Shown: positions 10,326 to 18,691 of the stretch, piece after piece | How positions within the stretch are numbered: the stretch's first letter is position 1 | How the letters are laid out: every line of letters begins with the position of its first letter | Source of the DNA: Sphingobium sp. MI1205 | GTDB taxonomy: Bacteria > Pseudomonadota > Alphaproteobacteria > Sphingomonadales > Sphingomonadaceae | Assembly (NCBI RefSeq): GCF_001563285.1 | Contig: NZ_CP005188.1 | Span: 1,927,501-1,991,500, forward strand | Direction: 5' to 3' | DNA length: 64,000 bases | Notes under the pieces: generated by a model | Told to the model about the DNA's origin: nothing | Database searches by the model: none | What the model saw: the letters and a program-made list of their open reading frames with translations, nothing else | Program-made: the position numbers and the translations under genes

Positions 10326-11230
10326 GACTGCGTTCCACAGCAGGCGCCCCGCCCCAGTTGATGCCGGGCGGTGGGACCGCCGCACTGCGTCCCCGCACAC
10401 GCGACAATCACAGCTTTGCCAAGCTGGCGGTCGATCATGGTTTCTTGGCCGAATCGGATATCACCCGCGTCGATGTGCATGCACGGACTCAGGGCCTGCC
10501 ATTTCCTGATGCGGCGATCGATCTGGGAATGCTCGATAGCGAGGCAGCCGGTCTGCTGGCTGCGTTGGCGGGCGGATTTTCGCTGCTGCCCGCAGGCGAC
10601 CAGCGGATCGATCCACAGGTCATCGCGGCTTTCGATCCGGCAAACCCTTACGCCGCCAAGATCAGGACGATCCGTGCCAAGATGAAGGCAGCGGCTGCTG
10701 GCGGCGATCCTTCGTCCCTTCGACTGGCGGTGCTGTCGGTTGGCGCAGGCGACGAGGCAGCCATCATCGCCGCAAACCTTGCGGTGGTGCTGGCGCAGAT
10801 GGACGGGCAGACGATGCTGGTCGATGTGGACATGGTAAACCCCTCGCTGGACCGGCTATTCCGGGTCGAGAACAAGGCCGGGCTTGCAGAGCAGCTGATG
10901 GGCAGCGCGGCATTGCTGCCCGCGTCAAAGACGGCAATCGAAGGATTGTGGCTGATGACCGCTGGCCGCGCATCGGGCAGCGCGTCGAGCATGATCACGC
11001 GCGGTCCGCTTGCGGACACCGCCAATGGCTGGGGCCTGCGGGAAACATCGATGCTGTTCTACCTGGCCGAAGGCAAGGGGGAACAGACGCCGTTCGGGAG
11101 CATATTGACCGGATTCGACGCCGTGGCCATCGTCGCCAGGCGCGGTGACACTGCCATCGCCGATATGCGCCGCATCATTGACGATTTGGACAGGCAGGGC
11201 GTACCGATCGCCGGGACGGTGATTGCATGA
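10322..11230 (+). CDS. BY-kinase/CpsD-like protein with degenerate nucleotide site
   Basis: The protein (302 residues) sits where split exopolysaccharide systems encode the cytoplasmic tyrosine autokinase (CpsD, CapB, GelE/SpsE). The Walker A' element MLVDVDMVNPSLDRLF near residue 161 is recognisable. The Walker A position reads SVGAGDEAA and lacks the GK[ST] core. No Tyr-rich C-terminal tail is present. Residues about 30-90 (FAKLAVDHGFLAESD onward) resemble the small helical N-terminal domain of GspE/MshE ATPases, a tentative match. So the fold is probably kept while kinase activity may be lost, leaving a structural or regulatory partner for the Wzz-like protein. ATGA overlaps join it to both neighbours. 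Confidence 0.75.
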   Translation: MRLRSTAGAPPQLMPGGGTAALRPRTRDNHSFAKLAVDHGFLAESDITRVDVHARTQGLPFPDAAIDLGMLDSEAAGLLAALAGGFSLLPAGDQRIDPQVIAAFDPANPYAAKIRTIRAKMKAAAAGGDPSSLRLAVLSVGAGDEAAIIAANLAVVLAQMDGQTMLVDVDMVNPSLDRLFRVENKAGLAEQLMGSAALLPASKTAIEGLWLMTAGRASGSASSMITRGPLADTANGWGLRETSMLFYLAEGKGEQTPFGSILTGFDAVAIVARRGDTAIADMRRIIDDLDRQGVPIAGTVIA

Positions 11231-12027
11231 GTGCCGACCGGGCGCTGCGCCAGCCCTTTCCGTCTGCGGAAGGACTTGAAAAGAGCGTGATGGTTGGCGG
11301 CGTGCCTGTCTCCACCCTCTCCCTCGATGCGTTGATCAATAAGATGCTGCGGGATGCCCCCCTGCGCCGGATGCAGAAGCAGCCGCCTCTGCTGGTTTTC
11401 GACTGTAACGGTCAGGGACTGTCCATGAATGCAAGCGACGCGCAGTTCCGGGCAGACCTCAACCAGGCCGACCTGATCCATGCCGATGGGCAGATCATCG
11501 TCATGGCGTCACGCTGGTTCGGCAATACACCCATCGCGGATCGATCCAGCACCACCGACATGTTCATAGACAGTCTGGTTCCTGCGGCGAAGCAAGGCGT
11601 GCGCTACTATTTGCTGGGCGGCGAGGAGAAAGTGAATGCGGAGTGCGCGCGCCGTGTCATGGACGCCGCGCCCGGACTGGAATTGGCCGGTCGGCGCAAC
11701 GGCTTCTGGTCTCGCGAAGATGAGGATGCCGTGATCGAAGAGATCAATGCGACAGCCCCTGATGTGCTATGGGTCGGCACCGGCAAGCCGCGCGAGCAGG
11801 AATTCTGCGTTCGCAACAAGGACAGGATAAACGCCGGTTGGGTAGTGACCTGCGGCGGGCTCTATAATTATGTGACCGGGGACTATCCCCGCGCGCCGAT
11901 GTGGATGCAGAAATCTGGCTTGGAATGGCTTCACCGGATGGTGACGCGTCCCAGGCAGCTCGCTTGGCGCTATATCACCACCAATCCACATGCCCTGTGG
12001 CTGATCTGGAAACATCGCCATGGCTGA
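11227..12027 (+). CDS. WecG/TagA/CpsF-family glycosyltransferase
   Basis: The 266-residue protein matches family GT26, which transfers N-acetylmannosaminuronate, N-acetylmannosamine or a related sugar to a lipid-linked acceptor on the cytoplasmic face of the membrane. Typical features seen are FDCNGQGLSM, the LIHADGQIIV segment near residue 85, a GRRNGFW segment, VLWVGTGKPREQEF and a final VTCGGLYNYVTGDYPRAP block, where GG and GD are family hallmarks. The C-terminal WLHRMVTRPRQLAWRY stretch is the amphipathic membrane-association segment. It overlaps the previous stop (ATGA) and the next start. The sugar donor cannot be read from sequence. Confidence 0.88.
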   Translation: MSADRALRQPFPSAEGLEKSVMVGGVPVSTLSLDALINKMLRDAPLRRMQKQPPLLVFDCNGQGLSMNASDAQFRADLNQADLIHADGQIIVMASRWFGNTPIADRSSTTDMFIDSLVPAAKQGVRYYLLGGEEKVNAECARRVMDAAPGLELAGRRNGFWSREDEDAVIEEINATAPDVLWVGTGKPREQEFCVRNKDRINAGWVVTCGGLYNYVTGDYPRAPMWMQKSGLEWLHRMVTRPRQLAWRYITTNPHALWLIWKHRHG

Positions 12028-13363
12028 AGGACGGGCTGAATCGGACGCCCTTCCTGCTCCCCTCACTCAGGCGGGAGGGGCGAGCGTTGAGCATGTCTCG
12101 TCTCCCCTTGCACAGCGAAAGGGGCTTGGCGCCTTGTTGGGTCGTTTCGGCGTAGCCAGCCTGTCGTCCGCAATCGTATCGGTCAGCCATCTTGGCGTAC
12201 AGCTGTTTTCGATCCACCATCTCGGCACTGCTGCGATCGGCACCTTGGCCTTTCTACTGGTGATCATCCAGTTCGGCTACGGCCTGTCGAACGCGCTGGT
12301 ATCTACGCCCTACACGATCGCGGTCAATCAGGGCGACGATGCCGACAGCAAATCGTTCGACTTCTTCTTTCCGGTAAACCTGCTGCTGGCGCTCAGCCAG
12401 GGATTGCTCTGCGCGGGCATAGCGTGGGCGACGGCGTCGCCATCGGCGGCGGCGATGTTCGGGCTGGCAGGGGCCTTGTCCCTCGTGCGCTGGTTCGGGC
12501 GGTCTAATGCCTATGCGCATCACGCCCCCACTCGCGCGGCACGATCAGACCTTGCTTATGCCGGGACAATCGTTGCCGGGCTGCTGATTGCAACGCGCAT
12601 CGGGGCTGATCTCGCCAGCATCGGCGTCATGCTCGTTGCGGCTAGCCTTGTGGGCCTTACGCCCTTCGGCCTGGCTTATCTGCGGCGACATATCGCGATG
12701 GGGCCGGGGCGCGCCTTGAGCGGTTACCGGCCAGTGTGGCGGGAGCAATCGGCCTGGACGCTGGTGGGCGTATTATCGACCGAAGCGACCTCCAACTCAC
12801 ATAGTTATATCGTTACATTGCTCGCTGGACCGACAGCCTTTGCGCCGGTGGCGGTAGGGATGCTGTTCTTTCGGCCGGTGAATGTGTGCATCACTGCGCT
12901 CACCCAACTTGAACGGCCGCGCATGACCCGCGCAGTAGCCAGCGGCGATCATGCAGGAGCGATCAAGTCGGAACGCATCTTCATGGTCGCACTGGTTCTT
13001 CTGTGGGCGGCGACCTGCGGCGTCGCGGCGGTAGTGCTCTTCGGTTTTCCGCAGCTGATCCTGAAGCCCACACTCGACCATGAACTGGTGGCGATTGCCG
13101 TCGGACTATGCGCCCTGCTTTCTCTCGTCCAGTGCGTCCAGGCGCCCATGAGCGTCATGACGCAGGCGCGTAAGGCATTCAGGCCCCTTGCAAACCAGAG
13201 TCTGCGCAGCTGTGGCGTGGGACTTGTCGCGGTGACCCTGCTGACGCTGGCGGTGGCCCCCATTTTTTCCATCGCGGGCGTCGTACTGTCGCAATTGGTG
13301 ATGATGCTGGGCATCTGGCAGATCGACCGGAAATGGCGCGCCCAGCACGGAGTGGCAGGCTGA
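12020..13363 (+). CDS. Wzx-like polysaccharide flippase
   Basis: This 447-residue integral membrane protein has about twelve hydrophobic helices and the general look of the MOP/PST flippase superfamily, which moves lipid-linked repeat units from the cytoplasmic to the periplasmic leaflet. A hydrophilic N-terminus of about 45 residues precedes the first helix. Membership is inferred from topology and from its position directly before the polymerase gene; no single signature motif proves it. The start overlaps the upstream stop by 8 bp, and the stop overlaps the next start as TGATG. Confidence 0.78.
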   Translation: MAEGRAESDALPAPLTQAGGASVEHVSSPLAQRKGLGALLGRFGVASLSSAIVSVSHLGVQLFSIHHLGTAAIGTLAFLLVIIQFGYGLSNALVSTPYTIAVNQGDDADSKSFDFFFPVNLLLALSQGLLCAGIAWATASPSAAAMFGLAGALSLVRWFGRSNAYAHHAPTRAARSDLAYAGTIVAGLLIATRIGADLASIGVMLVAASLVGLTPFGLAYLRRHIAMGPGRALSGYRPVWREQSAWTLVGVLSTEATSNSHSYIVTLLAGPTAFAPVAVGMLFFRPVNVCITALTQLERPRMTRAVASGDHAGAIKSERIFMVALVLLWAATCGVAAVVLFGFPQLILKPTLDHELVAIAVGLCALLSLVQCVQAPMSVMTQARKAFRPLANQSLRSCGVGLVAVTLLTLAVAPIFSIAGVVLSQLVMMLGIWQIDRKWRAQHGVAG

Positions 13364-14736
13364 TGGCCTCCACCTGGCATCGCATCGGCAATGCGCCCTC
13401 ACCCGCCCTGCCCGCCTCATCTGGTGCGGAGCAGGACAGCCGCATGGTTGTGGTCACGCAGATCTTCTACTTCGTGTTCCTGATGATGGTATTCATCGGC
13501 CAGCAGCCCTTCGCGTCGCGCACGCAGGACGAATTGGTTGCTATGGCGGCGGATAACGACGGATCGGACCTTTTCAAGCAGGCCTTGTTCATCGGCTTTG
13601 CCCTCCTGCTGACGGCAGTGCAGATGCTGCGTCAGCATCCTCTGAAATACCGTTTCACCTTCTGGCCCCTGGCGATCATGCTCGTCTGGTTCCTGATCAC
13701 ATGCAGTTGGGGCGTGGATCCCTTCGTATCCTTCAAACGTGTGATGCAACAGTTTATCGTGATTTACATCACCTTCTGCGCGCTGGCGCTGATGGGGCCG
13801 GAAAGGCTGTTCGCCGCCCTGCGGTGGGCGTTGATCACGTCACTGATTATCTGTTGGATAGCCATGCCGCTGACCCCTGCGGCGGTGCATCCACCCACCG
13901 AGAGCGACAAGGCGCTGATCGGCGCATGGAGAGGCTTTTTCTTCCACAAGAATATCGCGGGAGCGGTGATGGCATTGTGCTTCATCGTTTGCGGCAATGC
14001 GTGGATCGACCGACGAAAATGGTATTACGCGCTGTTCGCTCTCATGGCTTTCCTGTTCGTAGTCGGTACGAAGAGCAAGACGTCCCTGGCGCTATGCATA
14101 GGCATGCTCGTGATCAGCAACATCTACAGGGCGCTCAGCGATAGCACGCAAAAGCGGGCGATCCTGCTCATGATGCTGGGCTTTGGCATGGTGGGGTTCC
14201 TGGCGCTCTATATCGCCTATCAACCGACAATCGAACGGCTTTTCGCCGACCCCACCAGCTTTACTGGGCGTGTCTCGATCTGGCAGGTGGTATTCGATTA
14301 TCTGGCGGATCATCCCTATCTGGGGGCTGGCTTCGGCGGTTTTTGGCAGGTCGGCGCAAATTCCCCCGCTCATGACTATTTAAACCAGCAGTTTCAGATG
14401 CTGACGGCCCACTCGCATGATGGATATCTGGAAATCCTCGTAACGACCGGGCCACTCGGACTGATCATGCTGCTGGTCAGCTTTTTGGCGCTGCCAGCCT
14501 ATTGGTTCCTGACCGGCTCCACCAAGCAAAACCAGCATCTGATGGTGCCTGCCTTCGCGGTCTGGGTGTTCGTCATGTATCAGAATCTGCTGGAAACCAG
14601 CTTCTTCGACAAAGACCGGCAGGTCTGGGTGATCTTCCTCGCAGCCATCGCGACGGCGCACGCAACCTTCAAGGCCAGGCCGCGCGCCCAATGGCAGCGG
14701 CGGCAAATTTCTTCAGCGGAGACGGCTCATGGCTAG
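13363..14736 (+). CDS. Wzy-like polysaccharide polymerase / O-antigen ligase family protein
   Basis: The protein joins repeat units in the periplasmic leaflet. It is about 457 residues with ten or more membrane helices and a large periplasmic loop. It has the family's late conserved segment (TAHSHDGYLEILVTTGPLG), in which the His is typical of the Wzy_C/O-antigen ligase family. The ATG at 13363 is preferred because it forms a TGATG overlap with the flippase stop; an ATG 30 bp earlier is possible. The overlap with the next gene shows operon organisation. Polymerase rather than ligase is inferred from the surrounding Wzx, Wzz and Wza genes. Confidence 0.85.
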   Translation: MASTWHRIGNAPSPALPASSGAEQDSRMVVVTQIFYFVFLMMVFIGQQPFASRTQDELVAMAADNDGSDLFKQALFIGFALLLTAVQMLRQHPLKYRFTFWPLAIMLVWFLITCSWGVDPFVSFKRVMQQFIVIYITFCALALMGPERLFAALRWALITSLIICWIAMPLTPAAVHPPTESDKALIGAWRGFFFHKNIAGAVMALCFIVCGNAWIDRRKWYYALFALMAFLFVVGTKSKTSLALCIGMLVISNIYRALSDSTQKRAILLMMLGFGMVGFLALYIAYQPTIERLFADPTSFTGRVSIWQVVFDYLADHPYLGAGFGGFWQVGANSPAHDYLNQQFQMLTAHSHDGYLEILVTTGPLGLIMLLVSFLALPAYWFLTGSTKQNQHLMVPAFAVWVFVMYQNLLETSFFDKDRQVWVIFLAAIATAHATFKARPRAQWQRRQISSAETAHG

Positions 14737-15658
14737 GATCATAATTTGCGTCGCCACATGCAATCGACCGCTTGGATTGCAGCGGACGCTGGAGTCAATC
14801 GCCATGCTGGATACGGCTCATAGCGTGGAGGTGCTGGTCGCCGATAATGACGCGGGGCGGCGCGAAGGGATGGCGGTGGTCGAGCGTCTGGCCTCACAGG
14901 GCTATCGTTGGCCGGTGAAGGCCTTGCTGGTGGCGGAACGCGGCATACCGCTGGTGCGCAACGCGCTGGTGGCTAAAGCTATCGCGACGCCTGGCGTCAC
15001 GCATGTCGCCATGCTTGACGATGACGAAGCAGCATCACCAGCCTGGATCGACGCCTTGGTCGGTGCGGCAGATCGGTGGGACGCTGACGTGGTGGGTGGC
15101 GCGGTGGCGCGCGAGATGGACAACCATCTTGCCCCCTGGGCCGCGCGGCATCCGCTGTTGCAGGCCAAGCGGCGCGGTATGTCAGGGCCGGTAAAGCTCA
15201 TCGATAGCACCGCCAATGTGCTGATTTCCACCACTGCGTTACGCGCGATGGGCCAGAACCCGTTCGACGAGCGAATGGCGCTGACCGGCGGCTCCGACAA
15301 GCAACTGTTCACGCGAATGGCCCGCCAAGGGTTTCGTTTCGCATGGGCTGAGGATGCACTGGTGACGGAACTCATTCCGGCAAGCCGCGTAACCGCAAGA
15401 TGGCTGCTCATGCGTGGCTATCGTCTCGGCATGACCGACATGATGGTGGAGCGGTATCACAAGGGGCGGCTTCGCACATTACTGGGCGAAGTGCCCCGCA
15501 TCGTGGTCGGCGTCCTAGTGGGCACCCTCGGCGCGGTGGCCACGCTCGACCGAGGCAAGCGGGTCGTGCGGCTGGGCAAGCTATACCGCGCTGTTGGCAA
15601 GATCGCCGGTATCGCCGGATTTCAATATGAAGAATATCGAAAGGTGCACGGCGCATGA
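14729..15658 (+). CDS. Family-2 glycosyltransferase (first of a related pair)
   Basis: The 309-residue protein has the GT2 start IIICVATCNRP, the nucleotide-sugar segment VLVADNDAG and the metal-binding acidic motif AMLDDDE near residue 95. A GGSDKQLFTRM motif near residue 190 holds the usual acceptor-site Asp. A weakly hydrophobic C-terminus may associate with the membrane. It is clearly related to the gene at 19770, which has the same length, the same NDG/NDAG and DDDE layout and a similar C-terminus, so one probably arose by duplication. Overlaps of 8 bp upstream and ATGA downstream place it in the operon. Donor and linkage are unknown. Confidence 0.85.
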   Translation: MARIIICVATCNRPLGLQRTLESIAMLDTAHSVEVLVADNDAGRREGMAVVERLASQGYRWPVKALLVAERGIPLVRNALVAKAIATPGVTHVAMLDDDEAASPAWIDALVGAADRWDADVVGGAVAREMDNHLAPWAARHPLLQAKRRGMSGPVKLIDSTANVLISTTALRAMGQNPFDERMALTGGSDKQLFTRMARQGFRFAWAEDALVTELIPASRVTARWLLMRGYRLGMTDMMVERYHKGRLRTLLGEVPRIVVGVLVGTLGAVATLDRGKRVVRLGKLYRAVGKIAGIAGFQYEEYRKVHGA

Positions 15659-16599
15659 CAGATGCAGCCCCCTTCTTCTCCGTTGTCATTCCGCTTTACA
15701 ATCGCGCCGAGATCTTAACCGATACGATCCAGTCGGTGCAGGCGCAGGACTGGCAGGATTTCGAGATCATAGTCATTGATGACGGATCCCGTGATGATCC
15801 GGAGACCGTGATCAAGGCAATCGGCGACCCTCGAGTACGCTACATCCGACAGCATAATGCGGGTGGCGGCGCTGCCCGCAATCGCGGGATCGAAGCATCC
15901 CGCGGACGACACATTGCTTTCCTGGATTCCGACGATCTGTTCCTACCGGGAAAACTGTCCACCATGGCCAAGGCGCTGAATAAGGATGACGGGCGGACGG
16001 TGCTATATTCCCGGATGAAGGTGGATAGAGGTGTCGATCGCTACTGGATCAGGCCCGATCGCGGCATTCGCGACGGTGAGGACGTCGGCGAATATCTCTT
16101 CTGCGCCAATCAGTTCATGCAGACCTCCACCATGGTGGTGCCTCGCGATCTGGCCCGTAAGGTGCTCTTCGATCCGGCGCTCAAAAAAGGGCAGGATCTC
16201 GACTTCTGTGTACGGTTGCAAAGCGCAGGCGCCCGGTTCCGGATGATCGAACAGCCGTTGACGGTCTGGCTGGATGCGACCGAAGCGGGGCGCACTTCCT
16301 ATGTGCGGGGCTATGAAACTTCGCTCGATTGGCTCGATCGCTGCGGCCACATGCTGACAGAGCGAGCGCGGCGAGGTTATCGCGCTACGGTGCTGGCCTA
16401 TCATATGGCGCCCATCCGCCCAGTCGCGGCACTGCGGGATCTGGCAGTGGGGCTGTTCGCGGGCGGTGTCCCGCCCAAGGTTGTCGCCCGGCAGGTCTTG
16501 AGATCCTACCTTCCCAAGCGGCTTTATCGATCGCTTGTCAACGGCTTCGTCCTACGCTTCGGCAAGGGCGATCCCGTCCATGGCGGGGCGCGGTCGTGA
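15655..16599 (+). CDS. Family-2 glycosyltransferase
   Basis: A 314-residue GT-A transferase. It opens with FFSVVIPLYNRAE, has IIVIDDGSRDD near residue 38, NAGGGAARNRGIE near 65 and the metal-binding LDSDD near residue 88. The KKGQDLDFCVRL segment near residue 180 carries the acidic catalytic-base region. It is closely related to the gene that follows (16599), with the same SDD/CDD, QTS and RLxxAGARF landmarks, so the two look like a tandem duplication. ATGA and TGATG overlaps connect it to both neighbours. It should add one sugar to the lipid-linked repeat unit; the sugar is not predictable by eye. Confidence 0.87.
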   Translation: MTDAAPFFSVVIPLYNRAEILTDTIQSVQAQDWQDFEIIVIDDGSRDDPETVIKAIGDPRVRYIRQHNAGGGAARNRGIEASRGRHIAFLDSDDLFLPGKLSTMAKALNKDDGRTVLYSRMKVDRGVDRYWIRPDRGIRDGEDVGEYLFCANQFMQTSTMVVPRDLARKVLFDPALKKGQDLDFCVRLQSAGARFRMIEQPLTVWLDATEAGRTSYVRGYETSLDWLDRCGHMLTERARRGYRATVLAYHMAPIRPVAALRDLAVGLFAGGVPPKVVARQVLRSYLPKRLYRSLVNGFVLRFGKGDPVHGGARS

Positions 16600-17567
16600 T
16601 GAGCGCCTGGCAACCTCCATCCCAGCTACGGGCGGCTGTAGCCCAGCCCATCTTTTCCATCATAATCCCTACTTATCAGCGACGCGAAGCCGTGATGGCT
16701 GCTGTTCTCTCAGCGTTGGAACAAAGCATCGCGGTCATAGAGGTAATCGTCGTCATCGACGGTTCGACCGACGGCACAGAAATCGCCTTGGGCGCGATCA
16801 AGGACCCGCGCCTGACCATCATCGTACAGCAGAATCGAGGCGCGTCAGCCGCCCGCAATGCGGGTGTCGATCACGCACGCGGGCTTTACGTCGCCTTTCT
16901 CGATTGCGACGACCGTTTCCTGCCGCATCACCTCGCCGATCTTTTACCCTTGCTGGAGGAAGGTGAAAATATTGTCGCCTATGCCCAGGTGCTAGCGGAT
17001 CGCGGCGGCGGGCGCAGTTTCCTCAAACCACCCCGCGCGATCGCCAGTAATGAGCGGGTAGATCGCTACCTGATGTGTGACCGCGGCTTCATCCAGACCA
17101 GCAGCGTGGCGCTTCGCCGCTCGCTCGCCGAAAAGGTGCGTTATCGGGAGGATGTGAAGTTCGGCGACGACACCGACTTCGCCCTCCGCCTGTCACTCGC
17201 GGGTGCCCGGTTCGTAATGGCAGACAGACCGGGCACGATCTGGGCGGATAGAACGACAGAAGACCGGCTATCGCAGGTACGCGGCAATATCGGCAGTCTG
17301 GCTTGGCTCGCCGATTTGCGACCTTACATCTCAGCCCGCGCCTTTTCCGGCTATATGGGCTGGCACGCGGCAAAGAGCATCTGGCCGACCAGCCGCAGCC
17401 GGGCGATGCGCTATTATCTCGCAGCATTGCTGCACGGTGCATATGGGCCGAGGCTGGCAGCAGCGGTACTGATGCAGATCGTCCTTCCCGACACTGCCTA
17501 TCGTCGCATCTGTGACAAATGGATCGACTTCATACGGCTCTTCGCCGGAAGGATGCAGCGGCTATGA
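16599..17567 (+). CDS. Family-2 glycosyltransferase, tandem paralogue of the preceding gene
   Basis: The start at 16599 overlaps the previous stop as TGATG and gives a 322-residue protein; a longer open frame upstream is not needed. Landmarks are FSIIIPTYQRRE, VIVVIDGSTDG, NRGASAARNAGV and FLDCDDRF, in which Cys replaces the Ser of the usual SDD/DSDD motif while the metal-binding Asp residues remain. FGDDTDFALRLSLAGARF supplies the acceptor-site acids. Similarity to the gene at 15655 runs the whole length. The next gene overlaps its stop as ATGA. It is expected to add a repeat-unit sugar. Confidence 0.86.
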   Translation: MSAWQPPSQLRAAVAQPIFSIIIPTYQRREAVMAAVLSALEQSIAVIEVIVVIDGSTDGTEIALGAIKDPRLTIIVQQNRGASAARNAGVDHARGLYVAFLDCDDRFLPHHLADLLPLLEEGENIVAYAQVLADRGGGRSFLKPPRAIASNERVDRYLMCDRGFIQTSSVALRRSLAEKVRYREDVKFGDDTDFALRLSLAGARFVMADRPGTIWADRTTEDRLSQVRGNIGSLAWLADLRPYISARAFSGYMGWHAAKSIWPTSRSRAMRYYLAALLHGAYGPRLAAAVLMQIVLPDTAYRRICDKWIDFIRLFAGRMQRL

Positions 17568-18691
17568 AGCGGCGGGATTTTCTTGCAAGCGCTGTGGCGC
17601 TGGCTGCCTGCTCGCCCGTGCCCCCTGGCGTCGCGCGAAATATTTCACACTATGGTCTTGCTCAACATGCACGCAGGTCTGGTCGCCATTTCGGCGCGGC
17701 GGTGAAATCCCGGCTGCTGCGAGAGGATACGGCTTTTCGCGAGGCAGTGGTGCGGGAATGCGATGTTGTCGTGCAGGAATATGAACTGAAGCGGGGCACA
17801 ACCGAACCCAAGCCGGGGAAATATGACTTCAGCGGGGCGGATCAGATCATCGATTTCGCCCAGGAACATGGCATGAGCGCACGCGGCCATGCTTTGGTGT
17901 GGTATGCCGCCAACCCTCCCTGGCTCGAACCCGCGCTGAATGCAGCCAACGGGAAGGCACGGCAGCAGTTGATGACCAGCTACATCGATGTGGCAATGCG
18001 CCGCTATGCCGGGCGGATTAGCGAGTGGGATGTGGTCAATGAGGCGGTGGAACCCAATGAGGGCCGGGCCGACGGCATGCGAATGGGCAGCATGTGGATG
18101 AAGGCGCTGGGCGAGCATTATATCGACATCGCATTCCACAAGGCACGGGATACCGATGAACAAGCGATGCTGTTCCTGACCGACTTCGGCCTCGAACATG
18201 ATTCCCCTCGCTGCGAACGACGGCGAACGGCGCTGCTGAAGCTGCTCGACAGGCTGATGGGACGAGGCGTACCAATCGACGCAGTTGGCATACAGGGTCA
18301 TCTGAAACCCTATAAAGAACGATTCAATGAGCGACAGTTTGCTGAATTCCTGCGCACGTTGAGCGGCTATGGACTGAAACTCTCGATCACCGAGTTCGAT
18401 GTCGCAGATCGCGGGGGTCCGCCCAGCCCGGATAAGCGCGACCGGGAAGTCGCCTCCATGGCCAAGGCGTTTCTCGACGTTGCACTCGACAATCCGGCGA
18501 TGGAGTCGATCCTGTGCTGGGGCTTGTCGGACCGCTATTCCTGGTTGTCCAATTTCCCTGAATATAAATGGCCGGACGGTCAGTTGTCGCGTGGACTCCC
18601 GCTGGACGCGAAAATGGGCCGCAAGCCCCTTTGGGACGCGATCGCCGCCGCATTCGATTCAGCGCCTGCCATGAGGAGCCGCAGCGCATGA
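17564..18691 (+). CDS. GH10 family glycoside hydrolase, predicted Tat-exported lipoprotein
   Basis: The protein belongs to the endo-beta-1,4-xylanase family GH10. Both catalytic glutamates are visible: acid/base in DVVNEAVEP near residue 158 and nucleophile in ITEFDV near residue 275. ARGHALVWY and the late WGLSDRYSWL segment are also family hallmarks. The N-terminus MKRRDFLASAVALAACS combines a twin-arginine motif with a lipobox (LAAC), so a folded, lipid-anchored periplasmic or outer-membrane enzyme is predicted. Its place inside the operon (ATGA overlaps on both sides) argues that its substrate is the locus's own polymer rather than plant xylan. The ATG at 17564 is chosen over 17519 because it starts the signal sequence. 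Confidence 0.88.
   Translation: MKRRDFLASAVALAACSPVPPGVARNISHYGLAQHARRSGRHFGAAVKSRLLREDTAFREAVVRECDVVVQEYELKRGTTEPKPGKYDFSGADQIIDFAQEHGMSARGHALVWYAANPPWLEPALNAANGKARQQLMTSYIDVAMRRYAGRISEWDVVNEAVEPNEGRADGMRMGSMWMKALGEHYIDIAFHKARDTDEQAMLFLTDFGLEHDSPRCERRRTALLKLLDRLMGRGVPIDAVGIQGHLKPYKERFNERQFAEFLRTLSGYGLKLSITEFDVADRGGPPSPDKRDREVASMAKAFLDVALDNPAMESILCWGLSDRYSWLSNFPEYKWPDGQLSRGLPLDAKMGRKPLWDAIAAAFDSAPAMRSRSA

Noticed and set aside
16329..16598. Long N-terminal extension of the third glycosyltransferase
   Set aside because: It lies inside the previous gene in another frame; the TGATG start at 16599 fits the family.
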